Source: Diphasiastrum complanatum
Lineage: Eukaryota; Streptophyta; Lycopodiopsida; Lycopodiales; Lycopodiaceae
NCBI GenBank assembly: GCA_029204225.1
Contig: MU832089.1
Location: 1-64,000, forward strand
Length of the DNA stretch: 64,000 nucleotides
Reading direction: 5' to 3'
The translations under genes and the position numbers were made by a program. Positions 10,779 through 23,360 of the stretch are shown here, piece after piece (position 1 is the stretch's first letter; every line of letters begins with the position of its first letter). The notes below the pieces were generated by a model, which searched no databases, was not told the DNA's origin, and saw only the letters and a list, made by a program, of their open reading frames with translations.

Positions 10779-11286
10779 TTAAAAAATTACTTGTAGAATG
10801 TCAAAATCATTAAAAAAATGATGCACAATGATGTAGGTTCTTTGTTGTAGGGTGACCTTTACTAGTGTGTCTTGTGATAAGAATGATAATATTGGTAAAT
10901 TCATGACAATCTGACATAAATGATTATAAATATGCATTACAAAAATGTGAGAATACATTATATTGACAATCAAAATCATTATTTTATATTCATTAGGCAA
11001 AGATATTTCATGATTTATTGCTTGTTAATTTGATTATAATATAACATTGTGAAACATAAACAAGATGTTTTAAATAGACATTGGAGATATAGAGATCAAA
11101 TCATGTATCTCTTGTTATTTTTCTCTTCTTGTATTTGGTAGTCAAAACTATGATATGAATATAACAAATTCCATAATAATTCGTCTAAATTTTGATTGTT
11201 TGCCATTATATGAAAAGTATTAGTACATAAATAAAAATTTATTTGTCTAATTTTGCTATATCAATAAATCTCAACAAGGAAATAAT

Positions 11287-11505
11287 CTCCTAGCGTGTGA
11301 TGGCTAAGCTATTTTCTAGTGTGTTAGCTATTTCATGTGCTGACTTAGCTATTTCCTAGCGTGTGCTGACTTAGCTATTTCCTAGCATGTGATGACTTAG
11401 CTACTTCCTAGCATATGCTGACTTAGCTACTTCCTAGCATGTGCTGACCTAACGTGTGCTAACTTTAGCTATTTCCTAGTGTGTGATGATTTAGCTATAT
11501 GAGAT
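11287..11505. repeat. Tandem repeat, unit about 29 bp
   Basis: About seven imperfect units share CTAGCRTGTGCTGACTTAG followed by CTATTTC. Units vary by point changes and small deletions. Confidence 0.85.
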
Positions 11506-12913
11506 AACAAATCTTAAATGGGACAAATAGATGGGACCTATTGTTGAATTTAATTGCAAGTTGGTTCACATTAAGTGAGACACTTGGAGTTATTTTTACT
11601 TGATATATTCAAGTTATGTTTGATAAATAATAAAACATTTGGTAAATTGTTGTTATAAAATCAAAATTTAATATGTATCAATATAGCATGGATAAATGTC
11701 ACCACAACTATATTGATCTAAGAAAACTCTAGAAAGAAAATATTAATACAATAATGACATCCAAATATACATGCATAGATGATTTCTACTCATTTAAAAT
11801 AGTTCCTTATATATCATAAAACATATGCTCATTTTGTATACTATCACTTTTAAGATTAAAGAAACTCATGAAAATATTCTATGAACATGCAAGTTCTTTT
11901 CAGAGTTTTTTGACTTGGTACTGTAATAACACCCTATTTTTTAATTTTAAGATAATCTATGAGACAGTTTAATTCTCGTAAATATGACTTGGAGCTTGTC
12001 AACATTGCCAAATTGAAGCTTACTCATGTACCCATTACTAAGTTTAGCATGTAGTAAGTAGCCTATTACATGCTATGACTTCATATATATAAAAACACCC
12101 CCAATCATAATACAATTGTAATTTTTTCTTATCAATTCCAGTAGTACTTGCATTGGTCTATCTCATGCTTGCATAAATATCATCTTTAAAATAAATTTCA
12201 TGTTAAGATTTAAAACTTGTTCAGATTACAATATTCTCTCATCTTATCTTATTGTAATTAGAGACACCAATATATTAAGTAGTGGAAGCAATCTAACAAA
12301 TGTTGATACAAGTGATCAAGATCGAATTGTTTTTCTAATATGTTAATCCATGCAAATAACTAATTTGCTAAACTTGTTTTAAGTTTTATAAGGTTGTCTT
12401 GATAAGAAAAATTTGAACATTGACGCTTATTTGATTCCATTAAAAATTTGATTATTACATTCCTCACAATCTTCTTTTTCTTTTTCATATTTAGACGTTA
12501 ATCTCAATTTTTTTTTAGCTCGATGCACTTACATCCAGCCATTTCTTACATCATGGCAATGCACAAGATAACACCTATTTAGATTATAATTAAATATGCG
12601 ATTATCCACTGAAACTCTAATTCAAATTTAGAATCCCTTATAATGATTATCTATATAAAATAATCTCACAACTACCTATTACTATGATGCTTTGAGAAAT
12701 GAATAACCATATCCAATTAAATGTAATCTAGTTTAAATTTCCTATTACACATCTTTCATTTGTTCTTTCTAATAAATAATATCTCTTCTATGAAAATTTG
12801 GTATGATGTGGAAAAAATTGGGGTCACAAAATTTTAAGATACGAATATAAGAAAAAGACATAATCAGTACTGAATCTTACAATCAAGTTTTATAAGAATA
12901 ATTCCCGACAAAC

Positions 12914-13083
12914 TTGTCTTATAGAATCAACAATGGATATTCAAATGAGTGTCATTATAATTATCAAAAAACCTTCTCATCAAAATACCAAATTGATATG
13001 ATTTATGTAAATAGCTCTCAACAAAAGTTGTCTTATAGAATCAACGATGGATATTCAAATAAGTGCCATTATAATTATCATGA
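12914..13083. repeat. Two-copy direct repeat, 114 bp period
   Basis: TTGTCTTATAGAATCAAC and the following forty bases at 12914 recur at 13028 with few changes. The unit is open in one frame in both copies (LSYRINNGYSN-like), but I recognise no protein. Confidence 0.8.
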
Positions 13084-14251
13084 TCAACTAAAAGAATGGA
13101 ATTAGTGTCTAAGGGAGGAAGCTTGAGTTTCACTCAATGATTTAAAAATTAAAAACAACCAAAGAGAATGATGAAAATAAAAAATAAAGTGGGAGATAGG
13201 TATTAGATCTCCAACAGAGAATTAGATTTGAGCTTTTCAAGCTTTCAATCTAGTGTTCAATGTGTAGTATTGGAGTAATACTACAATCTAATCATTCTTG
13301 CGTAGTATAAGCTTTGATATAAGGCTTTTTTGGAAGAGGGATTAAAATTTTGCTTGTAAGCTTTAGAATCCATGAAGGAACCTTTTCAAAAATCAATCCC
13401 AATATAGATTGTCTTTTTATGATTCTAGGTCTAGATTTTAGGGCTATATGTGAACATTTGTGCATACTCTTTGTTGCGTGGATACCCTGAATTTTATTAA
13501 CAATAGTAAAAAGATTTTTTTGGCAATTTCAATAAAACCTTATTCTTGGAGATGGCCTCCTACCTTGGGCCTTCCCCCTTGTGAGGTGCCCTCGGGGTGC
13601 CACCCTCGGCGCCTCAACGCCCTCGAAGTCGGGCCTTCCACTATACTTAGAAGTTATTTTACGTTAACTCATAGTTTTGTAATATATTTTCAATGGACTA
13701 TAGGACTTTGGCAATCTATGGACGCTACATAAATCAGCCAAAAAGCAATACTTGTTTTTGTTGCAAGGCAGGGTGAGAGTACACAACTGTGAATTAGCAC
13801 TCACACAACTATACAGGAGATTCATAAGAAAGCAAGTATGGACATGGACAGACAAATCAGAGTAGCATATACATCAAGGAAAGTACTGATTCTAGCTTTA
13901 GTATGTACTATTTGTTTGATACTTACTGCAGTATCTGTTGCTCTAAACCAGTTTAGTGTCGATCGAAATATTTATTACACTTATCTTCGTAAGCAGAAAA
14001 GCAAGCGATTCCATATACCCAATGATCGATTGAGTTCTGTTGATAGGTCCTCAGTAGTCCAAATCAAAGGACAACCCCCACTCCTTACATCATTCAGACC
14101 GGCAAATCTTTCCTCAGTGCATCAAGACCCGCTAATTACAGCAGAATTGCCTCCAGCGCCAGTGCTAGCACCAATATCTATTGATTCCCATGAATGTAAG
14201 CGGGCGTGTGGGAAAGTAGCCATTCCCTACCCCTTCGGCCTTTCTCCTGAA

Positions 14252-14323
14252 TGTGCGCGCAGTTCTCAATATGAACTGAATTGTACATGTGCGCGCAGTT
14301 CTCAATATGAACTGAATTGTACT
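14252..14323 (+). repeat. 36-bp in-frame tandem duplication in GUB_WAK domain
   Basis: Bases 14252-14287 recur at 14288-14323 with one difference at the last base. The protein therefore contains CARSSQYELNCT twice in a row, which adds two cysteines to a cysteine-bonded domain. Confidence 0.97.
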
Positions 14324-15050
14324 GACTCAAACAACTCGCTAGCACAAGAAAACCTGGAAGATCCATCTGGCCCATGGCCATTCCTTTCAACTCCATCAGG
14401 CCCCTTTCAGGTTATTAACATCAGTTCCAATTATCTGAGCATCAATACAACAAAAATCAAAGCCATGGCAAAAACCCCAGCCGAGAATGGGGATTGTTCT
14501 GGCCTTGCGAATGCAAGTTTAGAGCTTGATCCTTATGGCCCTTACATTATAAGCTCCCAAAATATCTTTTTGGTGACAGGTTGCGGATCCATTGGGGCAT
14601 ATTCAATGGAAGGCCCATTAGAGTCATTATACTCTGGTGATGGAATATGTGGACCTCCTTGTATAAATCAATTTGATCTGCATTATTGCAATGATTATTC
14701 TTGTTGCATTGTCATCATGAAAGCATCTCGGCAAATCTACATGCAGGGCAGAGGTATTAACTTTACAGGTCAGGACAATGTTTGTGGGTTCTCTAGCATT
14801 CTGGACACAACGACCTACCACACCTGGAATCCCGGTGGGGTTGGAATTGGGCAGTACGGAGTCCGACTTGTCTGGGCAATACTGGATTACCCAAATTGTA
14901 CAGTTGCCAAATCCCAGCCAGACTATGCCTGCTTTGATAAGGGCCCACTCAGCAGTTGTAACGAATCTGGAGACATTTCTGGCTATTTTTGTGAGTGCAC
15001 TGCCACCGGCTATGAAGGCGATGGATATAAGAATGGGACCGGCTGCGCAG

Positions 15051-15418
15051 GTAAGAACGTAAAAACATCATGTCAGTGTTAAAATAGCTAAGGGTTTCCA
15101 TCTGAGAATGGTGCAATTTTTCTCCTTGGCATTTTATTTATGTTCCTTTTGATGCTGTCGATGAAATTCAAGATTTCTCTTTTCTAAGTCTATAGTGGCC
15201 CACATGAACTTGAATGTGGAGCTTTGATCTAACATGTTTTGTTAAGATTAAGCAAATTTGGAGGTTTTGAGGAATCTAGGCTGCTTCATTAACCTTGTTT
15301 TTAGATTACAGTACGCATTTGGTCAAGGTGATTGATTGCCTCTATGTTATGAAAGCCACACCATTGTGATAAATTCTTTCTGTTCTCTCTATAATTTGTT
15401 CTTTTGTGGGACCTGCAG
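15051..15418 (+). other. WAK-like intron 1
   Basis: The donor is GTAAGAACG and the acceptor is a T-rich tract ending CCTGCAG. The split Asp codon (G|AC) keeps the EGF-Ca reading frame, which supports both splice sites. Confidence 0.8.
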
Positions 15419-16779
15419 ACGTAAATGAATGTGCAAACCCCAGTTTGAATAATTGTGCAGAAAATGCGACATGTGCAAATCTTCACGGCACATACAATTG
15501 TTCTTGTGAGAAAGGTCTGATCGGGGACGGATATCGCAATGGCACTAATTGTACCCGTCCATCAGAATCCAATCCCCCAGTAGCCCTCATATCAGGTTCT
15601 TTTCTTTCTTTCCACGAGAATTGTACTATGTCGCACATCCTTATCCTTATTGAACTAAGTATGCAATGTAAAATTAACAAACTTCCTCTTTTTATTAATA
15701 AAAGATGGGAAAGAGTACAAAGGGATGCATTAGAAAGCATAAAAGCATAAAGGTCATCATGTGAATTGAGATATCCAAGTACGTCAACTATAACAAAGCA
15801 AAAAAACGCACAAAGTAGCTATTGAAAGCCTATTGCCTGATATAACTCACTAGGTAAGATAGTTGCAAGTTTAGGTAGTGCAGAAAGCTGTGAAGCAACC
15901 GTTCCTGCAACTACGACACGTCGAAGTATCGCAAGTGCTTGAATGCGTTGTAAAGTGGCAGAAACTCATTGACGATAATAGGACATAATGATAGATAAAG
16001 GTGATGCATCACATCCTTGGAATTTCGTTGCAAATTCCTGCACAAGTTGATATAAAATCATTGAATTTCTTATGCACACACCCATAAGTTTCCAAGGCAA
16101 AAAGAATAAAGTATTCTCCAAGAGTGACATGTGAATAATCCAGCTCTTTTATCTTGAGCTGCATGAGAAGTAGCAGCACCTTGGGAAATGGCACTTCTAG
16201 GGTCATTTTGGAAGTTGTATATCCTGCCTTATCTCCTCTCACCCTAAATAACTTCTAAAATGATCCTAACTTGTAGAGGTCACTGGAGATACAATTTCCA
16301 TGTATAAATGCAGAACGAACACATTCATTATTTTTACCCAAAATGAACATAAGATTTGGTGTAAATTTTTTTAGTGTAGATCTAATGAATTAGTCAAAAT
16401 TTGAAGGCATGGTGTGGGCATGTAAAATTTTTATCGTGAACTTTGATTTATCGATAGGTTAATTTAGTAGGCTTTGACTCAATGTAATGGATTTATATTT
16501 TAGTTCAAAAAAATGGAAAGAAACTTTTATAATACAATTATTAGTTCGATAGTCTACCCTTAACACTCCATTGGTGCACATTCTTATTTTTCACTGGTCC
16601 ATATGATTTGGGCCCTAGGAACTAGTCTTGTTGGTAGTTAACAACTATTATTGGCATTGGGTCATCCCATGCACGATATTTGGGCCACTAATCCTTAACT
16701 CATAAACCCTCTTGGTAATCATAAGTTGAATTGATGACTTATTATTTGTATATTTGTTTGGGAGTTTAGTCTATTGTTT

Positions 16780-16825
<46 letters not shown>
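16780..16825. repeat. (GT)n microsatellite
   Basis: A dinucleotide run of about 46 bases lies in intron 2 of the WAK-like gene. It creates spurious His/Thr repeats on the other strand. Confidence 0.95.
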
Positions 16826-16828
<3 letters not shown>

Positions 16829-17498
16829 AGAATTGGTATATAAACAAAAGTACCACAACAAATTCTTTGCTATTTTTATAACTTTGGGTCTTTTTGGGAA
16901 CGTGACAAGTGGGAGCATGGAAAAACACATTCCCATTTTTGGAAAACTTGGGAACATATTCTCGATCAGGGTTTTTTATTTCAGAATATAAAATAGCCAA
17001 ATTATAGCAAAATCAAGCGCATAAAACTTTATATAGTTATTGATTCTTACAATATAGTGATAAATTATCATTTTAAAGGAAAATTATTCATGAAATTTAT
17101 TGAATTCATGTCAAAGTTGGGCGATTTTAAAAAAATAAAAATATAGCCAAAAAGTGAAAAATAGCCCAAATAAAAAACTTTGTTCCCGATTGTCACATTC
17201 CCAAACTTGTGTTCTTGAGGGAAGTATCCTTAAATCTCCTCTATTTTTATGAACATCCTCTGCAATGTGGACATATAGAAAACCCTACAAATAAAATGAA
17301 ATACATGTCATGGCCCTCAATGTGGGCTACGTAAGTGTTGCAAGATATAAACCTGCCAGCAACACATATGCTGGAAATGGTGTCATAGTCTCACTGTTGT
17401 ATAGCTTATAACAAAAAAAGTCTATAATGTGTATCTGCTACAAAAGTATTTATTCTTAACAAAACCTACAACATAAAAGAACTATGAAATGAGGTGGT

Positions 17499-17612
17499 GA
17501 ACGATTCAAGCTCTGAGATGGATCAAGAATGCAAACGAAGTTATCATGCTGAACCATTTCAAGCTATGAGATGGACCAAGAATGCAAACAAGGTTATCAT
17601 GCAGAACCATGA
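17499..17612. repeat. Two-copy tandem duplication, unit about 54 bp
   Basis: The two units share TTCAAGCT, TGAGATGGA, CAAGAATGCAAAC and GTTATCATGC, in order and at equal spacing, with scattered substitutions. Confidence 0.8.
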
Positions 17613-18899
17613 CTCAATATGGGCCCTACAAGGAATGCCATGTAAGCCTATCCTCAATGTTGTTCAACTTTGAGTTCGAAGTTTGTGCCCATGCAACCAT
17701 TTTTGACTATGGGCAAGTTGATAGGCCAATAGCAAGCTTTTAAGACCTTCTTGATGGGCAACTAGAGTCTATTACCACATTATGGGAGTTTTTGTCTATC
17801 ATGTTGAGGTCTATTGGAGAAAATTATATTAATCCACATGTATAAAAAATGGGAGACAAAACAAAATCTTTTGAAAGGGCCCTTTTGCAGTTGAAAGTTT
17901 CTCTAATGATTTGTTGGGACCGAGAATGCTAAGTAAAGGCATCACCATTAATTAGATGGCATGAGTTGTATAATGCCACATAGATACACTTTTGCCAAAT
18001 AACAACAAGACATGCCAAAAGTGTGTAGTAAAAACTCTATTATAGATAAGGAAGGATCATGCCATAGAAACCTTGTCGTCATGTAGCATGATAAAGGAAC
18101 TCTACTATGATGTATCAATATAATATTGCTACACATAGGAAACTACTATTAGATAGGATGAGAGTGCCACAAGAGCATCGTATAAGTATTGACTCCACAT
18201 ATGAGTGCCTCCCAAATAGGTAGCATCACCCAAGAATGTGAAAGACTAGCATCAATAGAATCAACATTGCTAGAGGTGCTATGTCATAATGATGGAATAC
18301 ATGTGGATATAATGTCAAGGGTGTCATCGTATAATGTTGTCTAGAAAGAACAATCACGTCATCCAAAATAAATAGAAGGTGCTACTTATGACTAATAGTG
18401 CTATCGTGAAATAGCAATACGAGCCTATCATAATGTTTAATAAACCTTTGATGTATACTAGGATATATTGGCAAAAGTTCATAAAATAAGTCCCATGCAA
18501 GCCAAATATTCCACTAGTGCTAGATGAAGATATTAGAGTTGTGGGTCATATACGTCTCATAGCAAGCACATGCATGCAAAGCCACCGTAATGGAATCTAG
18601 CATAGGAATGTCAAATTATCACCATGCTTCCACTGTGCCACTCTAAAAGGACAAAAGTGCTAGAGCAAGATAAATATATTACCTAAAAAATACCAAACTG
18701 TCAAAGGGACAATGCATGCCAAGTTAGTTGTATCAACTAGAGATGCCATATGGTAATAGGAGTACAAATTTGGCACCATTTTTTGGGATTGAACCTAGGT
18801 TGTCCATGTGATAGGCAGAAATATGCACCACTATACTACAATGTGATTACCACATCATCCAAAGTGTAGCTTTTTTTATTTTACTCTTAGAAGTTGATT

Positions 18900-20120
18900 A
18901 CTTGGCTCTGAGGATTTTGCCTTCATTGATTTGCGACTCAAGGAATCATCCTTATCAATATTTGGTTCCATCTTTTTTTCTCCTTTGTTCATTTGTTGTG
19001 TTGAAGCAAAATCATCACTGATCTCATGGTCCACCTTCATAATTGCCTCATTTGGGGGATTAATCCATTTGAAAACTTTATTGTAGTGTTGTTTTGTCTA
19101 CTTCTTTGTCATAGCAATTGTAGGTTTATCATCCTTCAATATAACCACTTTTGGAGTTTTTGTTGGAAGTTGATCTGGAATTTGATGCATCATATGACAA
19201 AAAATTTGCTCATCAATTCATTCAGCCTCGTCGTTATAAGATAAAGCATGACCAACTAGTATGAGTTCATCTTCTATTGGATCAGGAATTGGATAAGTAG
19301 AAATCCAAGCCACATTCATCATGTTTATCCCATATGCAATTGGCTTATCAAGAGTGCGTTCATTAGGAGGTGGAATGCTCACTTACGATCTTTCATCATG
19401 GTGACACATATATCCTACTATGCAATCCACCTTTGCTAATGCCTGATTCCAATTGACATTGTCAATTTGTGAATCATAATGGATTTCCAACATTTATCTT
19501 CATAATCTATTGTATGATCCATAGTTGAAGAATCAGCATCAGCTTTTGTTGGTAACGGTTTGATTGTCCAAGTAATTGGATCTAATTTGACTGCTTGCTC
19601 GTGATTTTTCAAAGCAATTTTTCCCGTTCTCCAGTTATGAATCACATGTGCAACTCATAACCAAGGACGACCCAATAAAATCTGGTAAATTGACGATGCT
19701 TCAGGTAAATTCATCACCACAAAAAGAAGACAAATTGGACACTCGCCACTTGCACTGGTATATCCTCTACTACTCTCTTTCTTCTTACACTGGATTGATT
19801 TGCCTACTTAACTACAAAGTTTGTAGGTTTTATCTTTGTAAGTCCCCATTTCGCATACTACTTGAACGAAATCAGATTCATTCTAGATCAACCATCTATC
19901 ATTGTTGCTTCCTGATCAAACTATTTATGCTTGTTTGGAAAAGTGATATTAGGTTGTTCACTTTTCCACGCTACCCCTATATTGAGAATTTCATTTGATT
20001 CTTCAAATCCAGCACAATATAAAGATTCATATTGGATCATTGGTTTTGGGTCTGAGAATCGTCCTACCAAAATGCCCTTCGTATCATTCTATCTATCGTA
20101 AGAACTCCCCAAGAGTTATA
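18900..20120 (-). pseudogene. Gyp2: gypsy protease-region relic
   Basis: Read on the minus strand this is the same family as Gyp1. In order, it has a segment like EILNIGVAWKSEQPNITF (compare Gyp1 near 1890), the protease site with the catalytic motif ruined (IDG, a stop, then SRMNLIS), NWRTGKIALKNHEQAVKLDP (Gyp1 near 2260), and the Pro-rich linker with PIAYGINMMNVAWIS (Gyp1 near 2550). It ends near 18900 with the linker's basic tail. Stops are frequent and no RT is present. Its upstream end runs into Cop2 protease sequence around 20.1-20.4 kb; I cannot place that joint precisely. Confidence 0.8.
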
Positions 20121-20399
20121 TCCATCTTATTTGAAAGTATATTTGCAATCAGCTCCATTTTTGGAATCTCTTGTTTAGTCATCTTAAAAGGCTCCTCATA
20201 CTTATGTAATTGGATATTTACATATGCTCATTGATTTGAGCTACGTATTTAATTTGGTTGACCTTTAGTGGATTGGAAGCATCAATTATAGTAGCTACCA
20301 AATTCCTCTTCAGTTTGAAGATCTTTAATTCATTACCTCATATTATGATAATTCTTTTTTTATAATTCCAAATTTGGATAAACTCCAAAAGTTGAAGGT

Positions 20400-21371
20400 T
20401 GATAATCCCTTAGAAATGTCATGTGGGAGCTTTCCCCACTATCAATCCACCATTCCTCACTAGAATCTCTCTTGCTTGTTGATGTGGATGTAGATGCCAT
20501 CAAAGATGAGATTTCCTCATCTTTCTCCTCTTCATGTGCAAGGTTCTCTTGTTGGCTCTCTTCTTGTGCACTTTGCCTCTTGTAGCATTCGGATGCAAAA
20601 TGCCCCTTCTTTCCACAAAAAGAAGCATTTGAGTTTGGATTTGTATCTCTTCCATGAACTTGATGCTTGATCCTCCACCTTGGCTTCCTTGCCTTGGATC
20701 TTCATGGATGCATTGGTCTTATTCTTTCCTTTGAATGAGAAGTTGACCTTCTCATCTCCATCTTGCAAAGATAAGGAACTCATCCTAGTCTTTCCATGTA
20801 GAACTCTACTCTCCTCGGCCACAAGCACACTATGTAGCTTGTCAATAAAAGGTAGGCTCTCTTGAATGGAAAAACTTTGGACAAAATTGGAGTATTCATC
20901 TGCAAGTCCATTTAGGATTACTTGAACAAGTTCATTATCAAGAATTTTGTCACCAATAAAAGCTAACTCTTTGTTTAGTGACTTAATTCTAAGCACATAT
21001 TCTTGTGCACTCTCATCACTTCCTCTCCTGATTTGCAAAACCTGATTTTTTAGCATAAGCACTGTTGAAGTGTTGTTTGATTCATAAATGGCCTTCAAGG
21101 AATCCCAAGCTTCCTTGGCCGAAGTACAAGATCCAACTTCTTTTAGAAGTTCATTACTAACATTCATTTTAATACAATGCAATGCTACTCTTTCTCTTTT
21201 CTTGTACTTTATTGACTCTTGTCCTCCAAGAGGCTCATCCTCTTTATCAAGAACAATGTCAAAGAGATCTTGGAACACAAGGAGTGACTCCATTCTCACT
21301 TTCCATATAGAATAGTTGGTTGTGTTTAGCCTTTCACTAGCCTCTAATAGGTAAACACCTGTAGATCTCAT
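20400..21371 (-). pseudogene. Cop2 gag with start of protease
   Basis: I take the start at 21371 (MRSTGVYLLEASERLN), because the homologous gags of Cop5 and Cop8 begin at the equivalent residue; the open frame extends further upstream. The copia gag motifs NYSIWKVRMESLL, ALHCIKMNVSNELLKEVGSC and QEYVLRIKSLNKEL are clear. An extra T in a T-run near 20615-20622 shifts the frame just inside the zinc knuckle, turning CFFCGKKGH into an unrelated tail. In the shifted frame the knuckle and a protease motif DSGESSHM (Glu for the usual Ala) continue to about 20410. Confidence 0.85.
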
Positions 21372-21962
21372 TGCTAATGAACAGTACACAAAAGTATTTC
21401 TTTGCTTTACTAAGTTCTTTTTCAGAATATGACACAATAAGTCACACACTTGATGTCACAAAGACTCAAGCAAACAAGATCCAAACCTATCTTGATTCAA
21501 AAGAACTACAAGAAATCACTAACCAACTTTCTAGCTTTGATTTGATTCTAGAAACTCAAATAGGTTTCAGTACTTGGATAACTCTAATGACTTCTAGTCT
21601 TCTTTCAAGACTTATAGTCTCAAACCTCTCATCCCCTCACTAAGATAGAATGATGGTTAGAAGAGCTTAATCCATTGCATATCAAATCAACAATAGAAAA
21701 CTAAATTTTGACAACAATTTCCTCTAGTTTTCCTAGTTTGTCAAAGATATTTTAAGGTCTATTTTAGATATGGAACATAAAAAACAAATCATGCAGCTTT
21801 TCACACATGTGAAAAGTGTACCTACATCCCACACTAAAATGTGATCTTAAACCTTTGAAGTAATTAAGTGGAACAAGCTCGCCCTCTCATTTCTAGACTA
21901 TTGGCATCAATCTTGCCAATCTTAGATTGATCTTATGATCATTCATGTACATCTTGTACTAG

Positions 21963-21974
21963 GCTCTGATACCA
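21963..21974 (-). promoter_or_regulatory. Cop2 primer-binding site (initiator tRNA-Met)
   Basis: The minus strand reads TGGTATCAGAGC, the standard plant copia PBS complementary to the 3' end of initiator tRNA-Met. It lies directly inside the LTR that starts at 21975. Confidence 0.9.
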
Positions 21975-22638
21975 TGTTGAACTGATTTTGGACCTGAAAT
22001 GAATCACAAATGATTCACAAGAGTACTTGTGTTCTTGCTTTCTAAATCAATCAAAGTTCTAGATACTCAAAACTAGATCTAGATCGATTCTAGATTGATT
22101 CTGGCACTAAAGCAAGCAAGAACAAGTTAAAATAATGATCAAAGAAGGATGAGGGGCCTCACACATGTCATTATCAGTCCCTGTTTGGCCTTCAAGCATA
22201 TTTCAGAGTAGATATGCTAATTGATTACATTTATAACAGAATCTACTCACAAACACAAGCTAGAGATCACAAAATTGCTTCCACCAAAACTCGAGGTTCC
22301 AACTAATGATTTCTTTGATCAAAATGATGATCATATATACAAAAAATTTTCACAGCCAACCAAGCAGGTTTGGCACGTGTAAAATGTCATCTAGATTAGA
22401 TCTAATCACTATTTGCTTACTAATCCACAAAATGACACGCCATCATTGGTGGTTTTCATTGAGCTCCAATTTCCTAGATTTATGGGAATCTTTCCTACAG
22501 AGTTGACTAAGCATTTAGGCAAATGAAATCTAATGTATATACATGATTTTCACACATGGGAACAACTCTCACATGTGTGAAATGACCTATGTACTTTATA
22601 CAATGATTTAATCAAGCTATAATTGTTAAATTTTCACA
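21975..22638 (-). repeat. Cop2 5' LTR (about 664 bp)
   Basis: On the plus strand it runs from TGTTGAACTG, next to the PBS, to TTTTCACA. Read on the minus strand it begins TGTGAAAA, the same opening as the Cop8 LTR, whose length (655 bp) is close. The outer boundary is inferred from that similarity. No second LTR is present to confirm it. Confidence 0.65.
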
Positions 22639-23360
22639 ATTACTTCCCAAAATAGAGGTCAAGTGAAAGTGTTTTGAGCTTCTGATCATTCTTTGAAAAA
22701 AAAAATCTCAAGATTTTTATCAGAAATATCAGTGCCTCTCTTCTGACCTTTTCCCAACCTTTGTTAGCTTTTCTAAATTTTCCAAATATAGTACTTTATC
22801 ATCAATCAATCAGACGAAGGTTAGTTCCATCAGATTTTTTCAAGTGAGGGTTCTTTTTGAAAAAGGACCATTATAAACCCTCGCCAAGCTAAAAAATCAT
22901 TTTAGATTCCATAAGATCCTTCGCCGAGCCTACCAAAATAACATTTTACAATAGGATCTATCTCCAATCAAGGTTAGTTTTGCCAAATTTGTCAAAAATA
23001 GCCATTTTAGTGATTTTTTATCCAAAAATAGCCACATAGAATCCTCATCGAGTTAACCTTTGCCTAGGAAACATTTCTAGTGCCATTATTGTGTTCTGAT
23101 GATCTTGATTTAGCTACTAACAAGTCTGTGAAAGTTTTTGAGTTAAGATGACACTGATATCCAAGTTTTTTTCAATTCTAGAATATTGATCTAAGATTGA
23201 TTTCCAAAATTATTTTCTGATATCGTCATCAAGCTGTCTCATATCATATCTAACCTTTAGAATTGCTTTTTGAACAGTCCAGATCTATATCCACTGGACA
23301 ACTAAAAGTTAGAAGTCTTTCATTATCAAGAATTTTCACCATCTGAAGAATTTTTTAGAA
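22639..23360. other. Unassigned intronic DNA
   Basis: AT-rich with scattered near-repeats (AAAAATAGCCA, CGCCGAGCC/CGCCAAGC). It may be the LTR or leader of Gyp3. I cannot support a gene here. Confidence 0.4.

Larger units (their letters stand above)
10493..13837. other. AT-rich intergenic tract without recognisable genes
   Basis: I find no coding sequence here that I can support. The tract holds a fold-back (10585-10778), a tandem repeat built on CTTAGCTATTTCCTAG (11287-11505), a two-copy direct repeat (12914-13083) and a short GC-rich patch (about 13545-13640). The last 200 bases presumably contain the promoter and 5' leader of the WAK-like gene, but I see no convincing TATA box. Confidence 0.6.
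13838..15595 (+). pseudogene. WAK-like receptor kinase: ectodomain exons 1 and 2
   Basis: Wall-associated kinases span the plasma membrane, bind cell-wall pectin and signal through a cytoplasmic Ser/Thr kinase. Exon 1 (13838-15050) starts with a hydrophobic segment at residues 18-37, a signal peptide or anchor. A galacturonan-binding GUB_WAK domain follows (CKRACGKVAIPYPFG near residue 125), then the WAK C-terminal region (CGFSSILDTTTYHTW) and an EGF module. Exon 2 (15419-15595) encodes a calcium-binding EGF (DVNECANPSLNNC). The donor CGCAG/GTAAG and acceptor CCTGCAG keep the frame (phase 1). Exon 1 has an exact tandem duplication of 12 residues. The rest of the gene is rearranged (25609-29171), so I call the locus a pseudogene. 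The ectodomain itself is undamaged. Confidence 0.85.
20380..22638 (-). mobile_element. Cop2: copia element, 5' half only
   Basis: On the minus strand it has a 5' LTR (21975-22638), a perfect initiator-Met PBS, a leader, gag and the start of protease. It then breaks off around 20380, against gypsy-derived DNA. No integrase, RT or 3' LTR remains. Gag and leader resemble Cop3 closely, including the run CACTTGATGT-CACAAAGAC upstream of gag. Confidence 0.88.

Noticed and set aside
16009-16242. 77-codon minus-strand ORF in intron 2
   Set aside because: No recognisable domain, no splice context and low-complexity leucine runs.
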